A stretch of DNA of 64,000 nt from Rickettsia sp. Oklahoma-10 (GTDB lineage: Bacteria > Pseudomonadota > Alphaproteobacteria > Rickettsiales > Rickettsiaceae): assembly GCF_039954865.1 (NCBI RefSeq), contig NZ_CP157197.1, forward strand, positions 823,501 to 887,500. Direction: 5' to 3'. The translations under genes were made by a program, and so were the position numbers. This document shows positions 1 through 10,160 of this stretch, in pieces. A model generated the notes under the pieces. It was not told where the DNA came from, did no database searches, and was given only the letters and a program-made list of their open reading frames with translations. Numbering within the stretch: position 1 is the first letter of the stretch; each line of letters begins with the position of its first letter.

Positions 1-269
1 ATAATCTGTCTACCTTAATATACATCTTCATTACATGAGGTTGTATTTAGAAGATAAGTTATTTAGTATCTGTAATAGAAAATTTAATATTTATAGATTT
101 ATTTACAATTAACAAATTTCCAATATTATTAGCTAAATTTTAATAGATCCTGAATGTCGTATTACTAGTATTATAATAAATAGCAGTTTGGTAGATAGAT
201 CAAAGAACTTGCAATTATGAGGCTTTTACAATAAACAACACTCTTCAAGACATTAATTGGGATTGATAC

Positions 270-840
270 TAGGATCAAAGCTTCTGAATTTAAGGCATTT
301 TTGGCTAATATTTCTTGGAAATCTAATTTAAAAGTTTTATATTGTTCTAATGTAGAAAATGATTTCTTATAGTCAGATAGGTTAGTAGATAGTTCTGTGA
401 TCTTTTATGCTTGGATTCTTTGAAGAGTTTTTTCAAGATTTGCCTATTAATGCTTTAGATGTGCAGGATATTTATTTAGATAGGAGTAGCAGGTATAATA
501 ATATCTCATTAAGATTTTCTTTAGCTAGATAAATAAGTAAAGAATTAATAAAACAGTTATTAGCTTCAATAAGAAATAGTAAAATTATTTAGGTACTCAA
601 TTGAGCAAGAACATGGATAGAAACTACTACTACAAATTTGAGAAAAATAAAACATTTATTAGAGGAAGTAGTAAAAGATACAGCAAAGAAAATAATATCG
701 ATCTTAATAGATTTGTATAAAAAGAAGCTGGAAGTTGCATATAGTGAAATTTGAAATATTCAAATTATATTGAAAGTTGCCTCTTAAAGAGTATTTAAAA
801 GCAATAAGAGTAAACTAATACAATCATAAATGAAGAACTA
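270..840 (+). pseudogene. Decayed coding sequence of unknown family
   Basis: The first 1060 bases hold no intact gene. Plus-strand reading gives protein-like stretches broken by stops and frame changes. One runs from about 270 to 370. A second (about 415-530) includes FFEEFFQDLPINALDVQDIY. A third (about 610-750) includes LRKIKHLLEEVVKDTAKKI. The pieces follow each other in order, which suggests one gene broken several times rather than random DNA. I do not recognise the family. No ruvA-like sequence was seen here, although ruvA often precedes ruvB. A short palindromic-element fragment with a TGACAT end lies near 985-1033. Confidence 0.45.
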
Positions 841-1060
841 AGTGACAATTAGATGTTTTTATCTGGGATATGAAGTAAATATAGATTTGGTACTTTTATC
901 ATGAAGATATAGAAAATATAGCATAAAATAAATATAGCATAAAACTATTTTTTAGCTATTATTAATTATTATGTTGTTTGTACAGTTCTGTATGTCATGC
1001 CACAATGTCTCATTGTTGCTGAAATGACATCGAAATTTAAATTATTGCATAAATACATAA

Positions 1061-2089
1061 ATGACTCATATATTATCACCTGAAAAAAGTGAAAATGATC
1101 AAGAATTACCGATAAGACCGTCATATTTGCAAGAATTTGTCGGTCAGCAGCAAATTAAAGAAAATCTCTCGGTATTTATTAAAGCTGCAAAATCTCGCAA
1201 TGAACATCTTGACCATACTTTATTTTATGGTCCACCTGGTCTTGGTAAGACTACACTTGCTAAGATTATCTCTAACGAAATTGGTGTTAATTTCAAATCT
1301 ACTTCCGGTCCTGCTATACTTAAGGCAGCTGATCTTGCTGCTATTCTCACTAATCTTGAAAAGAATGATGTATTATTTATCGATGAAATCCACCGCTTAA
1401 ATACTTCTGTTGAAGAGGTTTTATATCCTGCTATGGAAGATTTTGAGCTTGATATAATTATTGGTGAAGGACCTGCAGCAAGATCAGTGAAAATAAATTT
1501 ACCACAATTTACTTTAATAGGAGCTACCACTAGGCTTGGACTGCTTAGTAATCCTTTGCGTGATAGGTTCGGTATTCCTATGAGGCTTAATTTTTATAAT
1601 AATGAGGAGCTTAAGATAGTTTTAAACAGAGTGAGTAAATTACTCGATATTGATTTGACAGAATCTGGTTCTGAGGAAATAGCTAAAAGAAGTAGAGGAA
1701 CGCCAAGAATTGCATTAAGATTGCTGCGTCGTATAAGAGATTTTGCAGTAGTTGACGGTAAACCGGTAGTAGATAAAGAAATAGCTGATTTTGGTTTAAA
1801 TCGTTTGGAAGTTGATCATATAGGGCTTGATAGTAACGATTATCGTTATTTAAAATTCATAGCGGCTAATTATAAGGGCGGTCCCGTTGGCATTGAAACG
1901 ATTGCAGCCGCCTTATCTGAACAGCGTGATGCACTTGAAGAAACTATAGAACCTTATCTTATACAGATAGGTTTACTGCAAAGAACGCCCAGAGGTAGGG
2001 TAATCACGATTGCCGCTTTTGAACATTTAAAAATGCCGGTGCCAAATCAATCGCATAATCAATTTAATATTTTTAACGATAATGAGTGA
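1061..2089 (+). CDS. ruvB: Holliday junction branch-migration helicase RuvB
   Basis: RuvB is the hexameric AAA+ motor that, with RuvA, drives branch migration of Holliday junctions in recombinational repair. The 342-residue length is normal. Walker A (GPPGLGKT) is at residues 57-64 and Walker B (DEIH) at 108-111. The C-terminal winged-helix part carries the family segment [20 protein letters not shown]. The ATG start fits the family N-terminus. The last 8 bases overlap the start of the following ABC transporter, so the two are probably cotranscribed. Family assignment is secure. ruvA is not adjacent in this window. Confidence 0.97.
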   Translation: MTHILSPEKSENDQELPIRPSYLQEFVGQQQIKENLSVFIKAAKSRNEHLDHTLFYGPPGLGKTTLAKIISNEIGVNFKSTSGPAILKAADLAAILTNLEKNDVLFIDEIHRLNTSVEEVLYPAMEDFELDIIIGEGPAARSVKINLPQFTLIGATTRLGLLSNPLRDRFGIPMRLNFYNNEELKIVLNRVSKLLDIDLTESGSEEIAKRSRGTPRIALRLLRRIRDFAVVDGKPVVDKEIADFGLNRLEVDHIGLDSNDYRYLKFIAANYKGGPVGIETIAAALSEQRDALEETIEPYLIQIGLLQRTPRGRVITIAAFEHLKMPVPNQSHNQFNIFNDNE

Positions 2090-3845
2090 TAATAATTTAA
2101 ATGATAGTTACACAGCGGTTGACGTTATAAAAAGGTTGATAAAAGAGCATGTTAAACCTTATGTAAGTAAAATATATTTTGCCATATTTTGTATGGCTAT
2201 TGCAGCAATTTGTACGGCTGTGATAGTTCATGCAGTCCAACCTATTATTGATAAGATTTTTTTAACGCATGATAGGAAAATGCTTGTAATAATGCCGATA
2301 GTGCTCACAGTTACTTTTTTTATAAAAGGGATTGCAGAATATTATCAGAATTATCTAATAAAATTTGTAGGGCAGAGGGTATTAAATGATTTGCAGATGA
2401 AAATGTATGAGCATTTATTATTTGCCGATATTTCTTTTATTCAAAAACAATCTTCGGGGCGTCTTATATCTCGTGTTACTAATGATATTTCTTTGATGCG
2501 TGGGGCTGTTTCTAATTTGCTTATTGGGTGTGCTAAACATTTCCTAACGGTAGTATTTCTGATAGGGATGATGTTTAAGTTAGAACCAGTATTATCTTGC
2601 ATAGTTTTTCTTGTTTTTCCGCTTGCTGTTTATCCTGTACAAAAAATGGGAAGAAAAATACGTAAAATATCATCACAATCCCAAGAGGAGCTAGGACATT
2701 ATACTTCTAAGCTTGATGAAACATTTCAGTCAATTAAGATTATACAATCTTTTGTTGGTGAAAAAATAGAAAGCAATAGAGCATCATTGATTGTTAATAA
2801 TATTTTAGAGTTTTATAAGAAAACTTCTAAGTTAGATGCGATGGTTTCGCCAATTATGGAAGGGTTAAGCGGTCTTGCAGTCGGGGGGATGGTATGGTAT
2901 GGAGGTAATTTAGTTCTTGAGGGAAAAAGTACGCCCGGTGCTCTTTTTGCTTTTTTGGCGTCTTTTGCAGCGGCTTATAGGCCGTTTAAAAGCTTAGTAT
3001 CGTTAAATGTCAATTTGCAAGAAGGAATTGCAGCTGCTAAGAGAGTATTTAATATTTTAGATAGCGAGCCTCTTATTAAAGATCGTGAAGGTGCTCAAGA
3101 AGTAGATTTATATAATTCAGAAATTACTTTTGAAAAATTAGCTTTAAGTTTTGAGAGTAAAATAGCTATAAAATATATAGATTTAAAGCTAGAACCTCAT
3201 AAAATGATTGCATTTGTCGGGCGTTCAGGTAGCGGTAAAACTTCGATTAGTAATTTATTAGTGCGTTTCTATGATCCAAATGAGGGAAGAATTTTAATTA
3301 ATAATCATGATATTAAAGATATTAAGCTTACTTCACTTAGAGGTCAGATTTCCTTAGTGACTCAAGATACTCATTTATTTGATACAACAGTTGCCGAAAA
3401 TATAGCATATGCTCAAGCTTATACTACGCGAGAAGAAATAATTAGAGCAGCAAAATATGCTGATGCTCATGAGTTTATTATGCATCTGCCGAACGGTTAC
3501 GATACTATGATAGGAGTGCAGGGGATAACTCTATCAGGTGGTCAACGTCAGCGTTTATCGCTTGCTAGAGCTTTCCTAAAAGATGCACCTATTTTAATTT
3601 GGGATGAAGCAACGAGTAGCTTAGACCAAGCTTCCGAACAGAAAATTCTAGAATCTTTAAAGAAATTACGTCAAGGAAAAACTACTTTAATTATTACACA
3701 TCGTTTAAGCAGTATTACCGATCTTGATAATATTATTGTAATGAAAAACGGTGAGATTTGTGAGCATGGTACTCACAGACAATTACTTAAGAATAAAGAT
3801 GAGTATTATAGGTTATATAATAAAGAATTAAGAGAAAATAGTTGA
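2082..3845 (+). CDS. msbA: ABC transporter, MsbA-like lipid A exporter (fused TM and ATPase)
   Basis: This is a 587-residue half-transporter with an N-terminal six-helix membrane domain and a C-terminal ATPase. It has the MsbA/type I exporter architecture that flips lipid A-core across the inner membrane as a homodimer. Walker A (GRSGSGKTS) is near residue 380, the signature LSGGQRQR near 485 and Walker B (ILIWDEATS) near 504, where Trp replaces the usual Leu before the Asp. The H-loop [10 protein letters not shown] follows. Its ATG overlaps the ruvB end by 8 bases. The ABC exporter family is certain. Lipid A as substrate is inferred, because several paralogous exporters exist in Rickettsia. 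Confidence 0.85.
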   Translation: MSDNNLNDSYTAVDVIKRLIKEHVKPYVSKIYFAIFCMAIAAICTAVIVHAVQPIIDKIFLTHDRKMLVIMPIVLTVTFFIKGIAEYYQNYLIKFVGQRVLNDLQMKMYEHLLFADISFIQKQSSGRLISRVTNDISLMRGAVSNLLIGCAKHFLTVVFLIGMMFKLEPVLSCIVFLVFPLAVYPVQKMGRKIRKISSQSQEELGHYTSKLDETFQSIKIIQSFVGEKIESNRASLIVNNILEFYKKTSKLDAMVSPIMEGLSGLAVGGMVWYGGNLVLEGKSTPGALFAFLASFAAAYRPFKSLVSLNVNLQEGIAAAKRVFNILDSEPLIKDREGAQEVDLYNSEITFEKLALSFESKIAIKYIDLKLEPHKMIAFVGRSGSGKTSISNLLVRFYDPNEGRILINNHDIKDIKLTSLRGQISLVTQDTHLFDTTVAENIAYAQAYTTREEIIRAAKYADAHEFIMHLPNGYDTMIGVQGITLSGGQRQRLSLARAFLKDAPILIWDEATSSLDQASEQKILESLKKLRQGKTTLIITHRLSSITDLDNIIVMKNGEICEHGTHRQLLKNKDEYYRLYNKELRENS

Positions 3846-4064
3846 TTTATAACATAAATAGTTTATACCTCTTATTTTTTATTAAATAATTTTGTATATA
3901 ATTCGTAGCTAAAATCAGAATTCAGTAATTAAATAAATACAAATAATTAAAATTATGCAGGTGATTTTACTTTTTTCTCCTGCATTCGCGGGAAAATGAC
4001 ATAGGAGTCATAAAACAATGCTTAGCCTATGGGTCATGGTATCATCAACACAAGGAATAATATA

Positions 4065-5309
4065 ATGCTTATTACCAAGATTTTTAAAGATTATCAATTA
4101 TTTGAAATATTTATTTTAGGGATAGTTAGTGGTATGCCGCTGGTTATAATTTTTTCTACTCTTTCTGTATGGTTAAAAGAATCTGGTATAGATATCGCTA
4201 TTATTACTACTTTTGCGGTTGCAAGATTATCATATTCGTTAAAAGTATTTTGGTCACCGTTAGTCGATAATTTTAAAATACCTTTTTTAAGTAGGTGGGG
4301 GCATCGAAAAAGTTGGCTTATATTATGTAGCTCTTTAATGGCTTTAGTGTTAATGGCTATAAGCAAAGAAAACCCTGAAGTTTCTTTAACTTCTTTATAT
4401 TTTTTAACTATAGTATTAGGCTTTTTATCTAGTACTTTCGATATTGCTGTTGATGCATTGCGTATAGATAAGTTTGATCAGGCAACGCAGGGCATAGCTG
4501 GTGCAACTGCTGTACTTGGTTATCGAGTCGGCATGCTTATTACAGGGGCGGGTGCTTTATATATTGCAGAAATAACTGGCAATAATTGGCAACTAACTTT
4601 CTTTGTTATAGCTATAATATTTGCTATTTCTGTTGTTTTTATAATAACAGTAGATGAAAAAGAATTAGTAAGAGAAAAAATTAATATTACTTCTATTACT
4701 TCATGGATTTATACAGTCATTAATCCTTTCAAAGATTTTTTCACAAGAGAATTTGCTATAACTATTTTACTTGCAGTAATATTTTTTAAATTAGGTGATG
4801 CTATGCTTGGAGCGGTTGCTTCACCATTTTATATAGAGCTTGGTTATACAAAAGGTGAAATAGCAATAATTGCTAAACTTTATGGGTTGATTGCGACCTT
4901 AGTCGGTGGTTTTACCGGTGGTATTGTAATGTATAGGGTAGGGAATTTTAAAGGTTTAATTATTACCGGTATTGCTCAAAGTTTAACGCATTTTGCATTT
5001 ATTTGGCTTAATCACCAGCCTCCTGCTTTTGAAGCATTGTTAATTGCTATTACTATAGAGAATTTTGCTGCCGCTATGGGTGCTACTGCTTTAGTCGGAT
5101 ATATCGGTAATTTATGTAATAAGAAATATTCTGCAACGCAGTATGCTTTACTTAGTAGTGCAAGTAGTTTATGTAACAATACTGTCACTATTTATGCTGG
5201 TAAATTAGTAAATATCCTTGATTGGGATTTTTTTTTCATCTTTACTATAATTTTAGCCTTACCCGCTTTATTTATATTAATGTATCTTAATAAAAAAGTT
5301 AAAGTATAG
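4065..5309 (+). CDS. ampG: AmpG-family muropeptide permease (MFS)
   Basis: This inner-membrane major facilitator imports anhydro-muropeptides released during wall turnover. The protein is strongly hydrophobic, with about 12 membrane segments. It contains AmpG-type features early on ([29 protein letters not shown]) and [10 protein letters not shown] in the cytoplasmic half. An in-frame start exists at 4029. I prefer ATG 4065, which has an AAGGA ribosome-binding sequence about 9 bases upstream and gives 414 residues starting [11 protein letters not shown]. It lies next to dacF, slt-type and L,D-carboxypeptidase genes of wall recycling. Several AmpG paralogues are usual in Rickettsia. Confidence 0.85.
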   Translation: MLITKIFKDYQLFEIFILGIVSGMPLVIIFSTLSVWLKESGIDIAIITTFAVARLSYSLKVFWSPLVDNFKIPFLSRWGHRKSWLILCSSLMALVLMAISKENPEVSLTSLYFLTIVLGFLSSTFDIAVDALRIDKFDQATQGIAGATAVLGYRVGMLITGAGALYIAEITGNNWQLTFFVIAIIFAISVVFIITVDEKELVREKINITSITSWIYTVINPFKDFFTREFAITILLAVIFFKLGDAMLGAVASPFYIELGYTKGEIAIIAKLYGLIATLVGGFTGGIVMYRVGNFKGLIITGIAQSLTHFAFIWLNHQPPAFEALLIAITIENFAAAMGATALVGYIGNLCNKKYSATQYALLSSASSLCNNTVTIYAGKLVNILDWDFFFIFTIILALPALFILMYLNKKVKV

Positions 5310-5320
5310 TAAGTATTATT

Positions 5321-5406
5321 GTCATACCGTGGTTTTGACCACGTTTAAAGTACTAATAATTTTAGTATTTTTCACAGGTTCCGCGATCACAAGTCACGTG
5401 ATTACA
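5321..5406 (+). repeat. Rickettsia palindromic element, family with gtcataccgtgg ends
   Basis: The element starts GTCATACCGTGG and ends in a degenerate complementary half (CCGCGATCACAAGTCACGTG). It carries the internal motif TACTAATAATTTTAGTATTT, which recurs near 34023 and, with one change, near 53676. It lies between ampG and dacF and could fold into a hairpin downstream of ampG. Confidence 0.7.
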
Positions 5407-5465
5407 CAAAAAGAAAAAACATAATCCTGCTTGATTTAATTCAAAAAATATTTTATTTATTTAAA

Positions 5466-6389
5466 ATGTTTAGTAAATTTTTATTATCCTATATTTTTAT
5501 TGCAACATTTTTCTTTACTCCAATAAGCGAAGCAAAGAAAGCTGTACAAAATACCTATAAACCGCCTGTTCAAACTAGTTTAGTAATTGATGCAAAAAGT
5601 GGTAAAGTGCTGCAGGCTCATAATTCACAAATTCGGATTTATCCTGCTTCTTTAACTAAGCTAATGACTCTATACTTGATGTTTGAAGCAATTGAATCCG
5701 GTAAGTTTCCTTTAGATAAAAAATTACTTGTATCAGTAAAAGCTTCACAAATGCCGCCTTGTAAGCTTGGTTTAAAAGCAGGGGAAACTATAACCGTTCG
5801 AGAGGCAATTAATGGGTTAATAATAAAATCAGCTAATGATGCTGCTGTAACTGTGGCTGAGAATATGAAGGGTTCTGAGAAAGCTTTTGCTCACTTAATG
5901 AATATTAAAGCTAAACAGCTTGGTATGAAAAATACCTATTTTAAAAATGCTTCAGGTTGGCATGACCCATTACAGCAAACTACCGCAAGAGATATGGCTA
6001 AACTTGCTATGGCCCTGAAGAGAGATTATCCTAAATATTACCCATTATTTTCTAAAACCAGCTTCATATTTCGTGGGAACATAATAAACGGACACAATAG
6101 AGTTACTAAAAATTATCAAGGTGCGGAAGGTATGAAAACAGGCTTTCATACACCTGCAGGTTATAATTTAGTAACTACTGCTTCTAGAAACGGTAAATCA
6201 TTGATTGCAGTTGTTACAGGTGGCAAAAGTGCTGTATCTCGTGATCAAAAAATGATTAGATTATTGGATCAGTATTTTAATATTAAGCCTATAGCCACTA
6301 CTAAGCCTTCAATCAAGCTTGCTTCTAAGCATAAAGCTACTACAAAAGATAAATCAAAAATAATAAAGAAAAAGAATATACGTAGTTGA
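5466..6389 (+). CDS. dacF: D-alanyl-D-alanine carboxypeptidase (DacF/PBP5 type, S11)
   Basis: This periplasmic penicillin-binding protein trims the terminal D-Ala from peptidoglycan stem peptides. An N-terminal signal peptide (about residues 1-23) precedes the three penicilloyl-serine motifs: SLTK at 62-65 (nucleophile Ser62), SAN at 122-124 and KTG at 224-226. At 307 residues it lacks most of the C-terminal PBP5 beta domain and ends in a Lys-rich tail. That tail may be a membrane- or wall-contacting extension, which is inference. It follows ampG on the same strand with a palindromic element between them. Confidence 0.93.
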   Translation: MFSKFLLSYIFIATFFFTPISEAKKAVQNTYKPPVQTSLVIDAKSGKVLQAHNSQIRIYPASLTKLMTLYLMFEAIESGKFPLDKKLLVSVKASQMPPCKLGLKAGETITVREAINGLIIKSANDAAVTVAENMKGSEKAFAHLMNIKAKQLGMKNTYFKNASGWHDPLQQTTARDMAKLAMALKRDYPKYYPLFSKTSFIFRGNIINGHNRVTKNYQGAEGMKTGFHTPAGYNLVTTASRNGKSLIAVVTGGKSAVSRDQKMIRLLDQYFNIKPIATTKPSIKLASKHKATTKDKSKIIKKKNIRS

Positions 6390-6429
6390 TATATTATTTT
6401 TTGCTGTATTGCCTTTTTAGCTGTTTTAT

Positions 6430-6575
6430 TGCATGGCTCATATTTTTGTCATTGCAAGGAAAAACTATAAGTTTTGACAAAGCAAAGAAGAATAAAAATG
6501 CTATAGCATTTTTATTACTTTTTCTAGATTGCTATGTTTCTTTTAGTGCTTGCAATGACACTTTTTGAGCCATAC
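6430..6575 (+). repeat. Long palindromic element with TTGTCATTGCAAGG arm
   Basis: The two ends are inverted copies: ATGGCTCA followed by TTGTCATTGCAAG on the left, and CTTGCAATGACA followed by TGAGCCATA on the right. The centre holds a perfect 26-base palindrome, AATAAAAATGCTA with its complement, at 6491-6516. This matches the Rickettsia repeats that begin GTCATTGCGAGG. It separates convergent dacF and rlpA and could serve as a bidirectional terminator. A 60-codon open frame running through it is a by-product of the repeat. Confidence 0.75.
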
Positions 6576-6625
6576 AACAAAGTTTAAATTTTATCGTAAT
6601 GATGACTTAATATCTATTGTACCTT

Positions 6626-7321
6626 CTAGGGACTTACTGCCAGCTTATATTTTAAATTCACAAGTTTTATATGACAGTTAATACTACATTTACCATTTTT
6701 TGCTAATTTAGTAGATGAAGATTTTTGAGAGCTTTTAGCTACACTTTTACTTTGTATTTTTTTTAAATTAATATTTTTTAGAAATTGTTCGGTTTCATCA
6801 GGTAAATATTCTATTTTTACTTTAGTAATACCTTGATTTTTAAATGCTAAAATTTCAGCTGCTTTTTGAGAAACATCTATTATACGATTTTTCTTAAAAG
6901 GGCCTCTATCATTAACCATTAAAATTACTGATTTATTATTAGCTTTGTTGGTAACTTTGACTAAACAGGGAAGTGGAAGAGTTTTATGTGCAGCAGTTAA
7001 TAAGTTTCTATTAAAGCTATCGCCGTTAGCTGTTTTCTTACCGTGGAAACCGTCTTTATACCCACCATACCATGATGCATAGCCTGTTTCAGTAAAAGAT
7101 TTAGGATTGTGAGGTTTATAAGTTTTCCCATTTATTTTATAATTTTTACCAACTTTATAATGCCCTTTATAAGTTAAATTATAAGGATCATCTTTTGATA
7201 ATTCTTTGTATGAATATTTGCAGGAATAAGGTAATTTTTTTGAGGTATTACAACCACTTAGACTAAAACAAAAAATTAATAAAATTAATAAACTAAGTTT
7301 ATGGTGTTGTATCATCATCAT
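6626..7321 (-). CDS. rlpA: RlpA-like septal lytic transglycosylase lipoprotein
   Basis: RlpA proteins are outer-membrane lipoproteins with a double-psi beta-barrel that cleaves naked glycan strands at the septum. A signal peptide with lipobox FSLSGC places the lipidated Cys near residue 24. The barrel domain (about residues 75-170) carries [19 protein letters not shown] with the conserved His, and VNDRGPF with the catalytic Asp. The C-terminal SPOR domain of many RlpA proteins is absent and is replaced by a Lys/Ser-rich tail of about 50 residues. Three consecutive ATGs offer starts. The gene overlaps the preceding BON gene by 23 bases, which suggests coupled translation. Confidence 0.88.
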   Translation of the reverse strand: MMMIQHHKLSLLILLIFCFSLSGCNTSKKLPYSCKYSYKELSKDDPYNLTYKGHYKVGKNYKINGKTYKPHNPKSFTETGYASWYGGYKDGFHGKKTANGDSFNRNLLTAAHKTLPLPCLVKVTNKANNKSVILMVNDRGPFKKNRIIDVSQKAAEILAFKNQGITKVKIEYLPDETEQFLKNINLKKIQSKSVAKSSQKSSSTKLAKNGKCSINCHIKLVNLKYKLAVSP

Positions 7322-8063
7322 ACTTATTAAAGTTATCCATTATTTTAGTGTAACACACAACTTTTTCAACCCCTTTTATTTTTGATGCAATAGAAGCGAG
7401 TTTTTCTAGCTCTTCTTTTGATCGTGCAACTCCAAATAAATAAACAATATTATCTATAGTTAGAATAGTATAATTAGCAAATTTAATGTCTTTTCTGATT
7501 AAATTTTTAGCTTTAATTTGTGTGGTTATCATACTATCTTTAGTATATTGGGCTAAGTCAAAATGATTACTGTTTTTATTTACTTTTAATTCATTAATAA
7601 CTTCTTTGACGCCGTTTTGATTCCAAGCAATTTTTACGGCTTTTAATGCATCTGGTTCTTTTTGAATATTTCCTGTTAATAATACTCTTCCTTGTGATAC
7701 TTCGACTTTTATTTTAGCTCCTAAATCTCTAAAATTATTTTTTACTAAATCAGCTTTAATACTCGCAGAAATCCTTGCATCATTTAATGTTTCAGACATT
7801 GGTTGATCTTTTGAGGCAACAATACCGGTAGTGGTTGCTACGGTAAATATGGTAGGTAAACAAGCAGATAAATTAAAAGAGAGAGCTATAAAAATTAAAA
7901 CCCTTAATAAACTGCTTGCATAACCTCCTTCTAAAGGTAATTTGTACATCAACCCAGTACTAGCATCTTCGTGATTGTATATATATGCTGCAGTGTTTCC
8001 TTCGAATTCCTCTTTATAAGATTGTTTATACAAGAAGTCTAATATATTGTTTATATAAATCAT
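7299..8063 (-). CDS. BON-domain lipoprotein with in-frame RPE-1 before its signal peptide
   Basis: The product has two BON domains (about residues 95-165 and 170-245), like the OsmY/DolP envelope proteins that bind phospholipid at the outer membrane. A lipoprotein signal ends in FNLSAC. It is preceded by about 45 residues that match the RPE-1 peptide found in two other genes here ([14 protein letters not shown]). Translation from 8063 would therefore put the signal peptide after residue 50. An in-frame ATG at 7949, inside the repeat, would start MYKLPLEGG and give an ordinary-length signal. The domains are clear. Which start is used is undecided. Confidence 0.82.
   Translation of the reverse strand: MIYINNILDFLYKQSYKEEFEGNTAAYIYNHEDASTGLMYKLPLEGGYASSLLRVLIFIALSFNLSACLPTIFTVATTTGIVASKDQPMSETLNDARISASIKADLVKNNFRDLGAKIKVEVSQGRVLLTGNIQKEPDALKAVKIAWNQNGVKEVINELKVNKNSNHFDLAQYTKDSMITTQIKAKNLIRKDIKFANYTILTIDNIVYLFGVARSKEELEKLASIASKIKGVEKVVCYTKIMDNFNKYDDDTTP
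7906..8040 (-). repeat. RPE-1 palindromic element inside the BON lipoprotein gene
   Basis: In the reading direction it encodes a peptide starting [13 protein letters not shown] and ending [14 protein letters not shown]. The same pattern (FL..., then ED.ST, then LPLE..Y..SL) is encoded at 20258-20405 and 36823-36972 in the same frame. That identifies the gene-invading RPE-1 family known from Rickettsia. Confidence 0.85.
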
Positions 8064-8602
8064 ATCTTACTATCCGGTAATTTATTTTTTAATAAAAGCG
8101 GTAATTGCAGTAAAATAAATATAAAGGTAATAGGTATTACTCCGAATACTTTGAATTTGACCCATGTTTCATCTGAGAAATTACGCCAAACTATTTCATT
8201 AACTACAGCCATAAAAAAGAAAAAAGCTGCTGCCCTATAGCTTAAAGTTATCCAACTTTCCTCTTTAAGACGTACTATGCTCTCTAAAGCATATTTAATA
8301 AAAGGATTTTTCCTTATACCGCTCATGAGAAATATTATTCCAAAGATAACATATAATATAGTAGGTTTGATTTTTATATACATCGAATCGCCGCTAATTA
8401 AAGTTATACTCCCTGAAACTAATAAAACCGATACAGAGATAATAGAAAGTTTTGATACTTTTTTATCTACAAAATAACAAATAGTGACGCAAACAATGGC
8501 TGTAATAAGCATATAAAGAGTAGCGTTTTGTATACCGCCTCCATAAAAAAAACCTGCAAAAAATGCTATTACCGGACCAATTTCTGATGAAAGTTTTAAC
8601 AT
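8060..8602 (-). CDS. yciB: Septation protein A homologue (YciB/IspZ)
   Basis: This is a 180-residue integral membrane protein of the IspZ/YciB family, linked in other bacteria to division and envelope synthesis. It has about five membrane segments. Family features include GPVIAFFAGFF at the N-terminus, the short charged loop after KPTILYVIFG, and the C-terminal NEIVWR followed by WVKFKVFGV. Its stop overlaps the BON gene start by 4 bases, so the yciB, BON and rlpA genes form one tightly packed minus-strand run. Confidence 0.9.
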   Translation of the reverse strand: MLKLSSEIGPVIAFFAGFFYGGGIQNATLYMLITAIVCVTICYFVDKKVSKLSIISVSVLLVSGSITLISGDSMYIKIKPTILYVIFGIIFLMSGIRKNPFIKYALESIVRLKEESWITLSYRAAAFFFFMAVVNEIVWRNFSDETWVKFKVFGVIPITFIFILLQLPLLLKNKLPDSKI

Positions 8603-8641
8603 ATTTAATTTAATTGCTCTCTTTAATAAAATTAATTTAGT

Positions 8642-9478
8642 TCATTTTTGTAATAAAATTGAGGTATTTTTGGAATACCTTAATTTTATTTGTATGAAAA
8701 TATTTATTAATAATATAGTAGTAAAATAAGCAAGTACTTGCAGTCCGTTAGGTCTTGCAATATAACCAGTAACAATATGTAAGATTTTGCCTACCATACT
8801 TCTATCCGCTACTAACCATGAACTATCCCAAAGTTGATCGGATAAAAACATAATTAGACCGGAAGAAGTTAGAATACCTGCTGCACTTGCTGCAAATCCC
8901 CCTGCTATTAGCATCAATAATATGGTAGAAATTTTAAAAATATATTTTTGATTAGCAATCTTAATTAAACCAAAATATATTACTATGCCAAGTAAGAAAC
9001 CACTTGTAGCACCTATAATTACTCCTTGTAAGTAAATACTGCTTGATATTGTTTCAACTGAAGATATGCTGTATACTAAAATAATAATTTCTGCACTTTC
9101 TCGTAATATAGTAGTAGCAACTAAAAAAACCAACATGAAATAACTAGCATTACCTTCATGAATTTTTACTGATAAGTCGTTTATATGTTGTTTTACTTTT
9201 ACACCGTAACCTTGCATCCATATTATGGTCCAGCTAATCAAAATTGTTATTAGTATCATAATTCCGGAATTGAATAACTCGTCTCCTATGCCACCAAAAG
9301 ATAAAGATAATTTACGTGTAAAAAATGCAAAAATTGAAGCAAAGACTACTCCAAGCATTACTCCGGCAATAATATAAAGACGAGATTTTTCTATTTGTTT
9401 TGTTACAGCGAGTATTACACCAAGTAATAACGATATTTCTAAACATTCACGAAACACTACTAAAGCAATTTTAAACAT
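8642..9478 (-). CDS. FTR1/EfeU-family iron permease
   Basis: This is a seven-helix inner-membrane iron permease. Two REXXE iron-binding motifs are visible: RECLE at residues 10-14 and RESAE at 126-130, the duplicated signature of FTR1/EfeU proteins. The length (278) is normal. The cupredoxin gene immediately upstream on the same strand (8-base gap) is the usual partner. The EfeB peroxidase and the EfeO M75 domain of complete systems are not present nearby. The two genes probably act in acquiring iron from the host cell. The oxidation state transported cannot be read from sequence. Confidence 0.9.
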   Translation of the reverse strand: MFKIALVVFRECLEISLLLGVILAVTKQIEKSRLYIIAGVMLGVVFASIFAFFTRKLSLSFGGIGDELFNSGIMILITILISWTIIWMQGYGVKVKQHINDLSVKIHEGNASYFMLVFLVATTILRESAEIIILVYSISSVETISSSIYLQGVIIGATSGFLLGIVIYFGLIKIANQKYIFKISTILLMLIAGGFAASAAGILTSSGLIMFLSDQLWDSSWLVADRSMVGKILHIVTGYIARPNGLQVLAYFTTILLINIFIQIKLRYSKNTSILLQK

Positions 9479-9486
9479 ATTCTTAT

Positions 9487-9858
9487 CTAATCATTAACAA
9501 TTATACAACCCTGATCTTGATGAAAATCTCCAAAAAATTCATATTTTCCAGGATTAAGTGGTGCAAGTATAATATTTATTGATTCATTTGGCATAACTAT
9601 TTTTTCACGATGCAAATCATGACTTTCAAATTCTTCTATCGTATCATCTTCATTATGAACAATTAACTTTATCTTGGTAGATTTTGGTACTTCAACTATA
9701 TTCGGAACAAATTTATGATCTTTTATAGCTATCTTTACTTCTAATATATTATCATTTATTTTATTGTTCGCACTCTTTATAGAGATATAAATGATTGTTG
9801 CTAGCAATATTACACCTACTATTATAATAGTATTTTTGTTTTTTTTAATAATTTCCAT
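9487..9858 (-). CDS. Membrane-anchored cupredoxin partner of FTR1 permease
   Basis: This 123-residue protein has one N-terminal membrane anchor (about residues 10-28) and a cupredoxin fold resembling the N-terminal domain of EfeO. Conserved features are FVPNIVEVPKSTKIKL, the acidic EEFES, HDLHREKIV and PGKYEFFGDFH. The motif ending FHQDQGC supplies possible metal-binding His and Cys residues. It sits 8 bases upstream of the FTR1 permease and probably delivers or oxidises iron at the periplasmic face. That function is inferred from the pairing. Confidence 0.8.
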   Translation of the reverse strand: MEIIKKNKNTIIIVGVILLATIIYISIKSANNKINDNILEVKIAIKDHKFVPNIVEVPKSTKIKLIVHNEDDTIEEFESHDLHREKIVMPNESINIILAPLNPGKYEFFGDFHQDQGCIIVND

Positions 9859-10037
9859 ACTAAACTCATAGTTAATGAAAGTTTAAAGTAAGATTCTTAA
9901 TATACTTGTTTAATTTGAAAAGTTGGTGTAAAGTTTTAATATAATAATATACTACCCTCTGAGGAATTTAGACCAATTACTCTTTTCCACATTAAATATT
10001 CTTCAGTTATGTTTCAAATTTTTAATAAACACACAAT

Positions 10038-10154
10038 TTATCCTTCAATTTTTATGAAAGTTATAAGATATACAATTATTATCATAATGACAAGGATAGA
10101 TAATAAAATATAATTTTTTTGTTTTTTGTTATCCGATATTTTATGTTGTTTCAT
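10038..10154 (-). CDS. CoxF-like 38-residue single-span membrane protein
   Basis: A short open frame starts at an ATG (10152-10154) and runs 38 codons to TAA. It begins with a charged stretch (MKQHKISDNKKQKN), followed by one strongly hydrophobic helix and the end ITFIKIEG. This layout resembles the small CoxF-type proteins of alphaproteobacterial cytochrome oxidase loci, which have a charged start, one helix and a final T.V+MGG-like end. The coxAB genes are elsewhere in the window. It lies 6 bases downstream of the FKBP-type gene on the same strand. Recognition is tentative because the protein is so short. Confidence 0.5.
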   Translation of the reverse strand: MKQHKISDNKKQKNYILLSILVIMIIIVYLITFIKIEG

Positions 10155-10160
10155 ATTTAT

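Noticed and set aside
6386-6568. 60-codon open frame after dacF
   Set aside because: It runs through the arms of a palindromic element and overlaps the dacF stop. The hydrophobic translation has no family match and is explained by the repeat.
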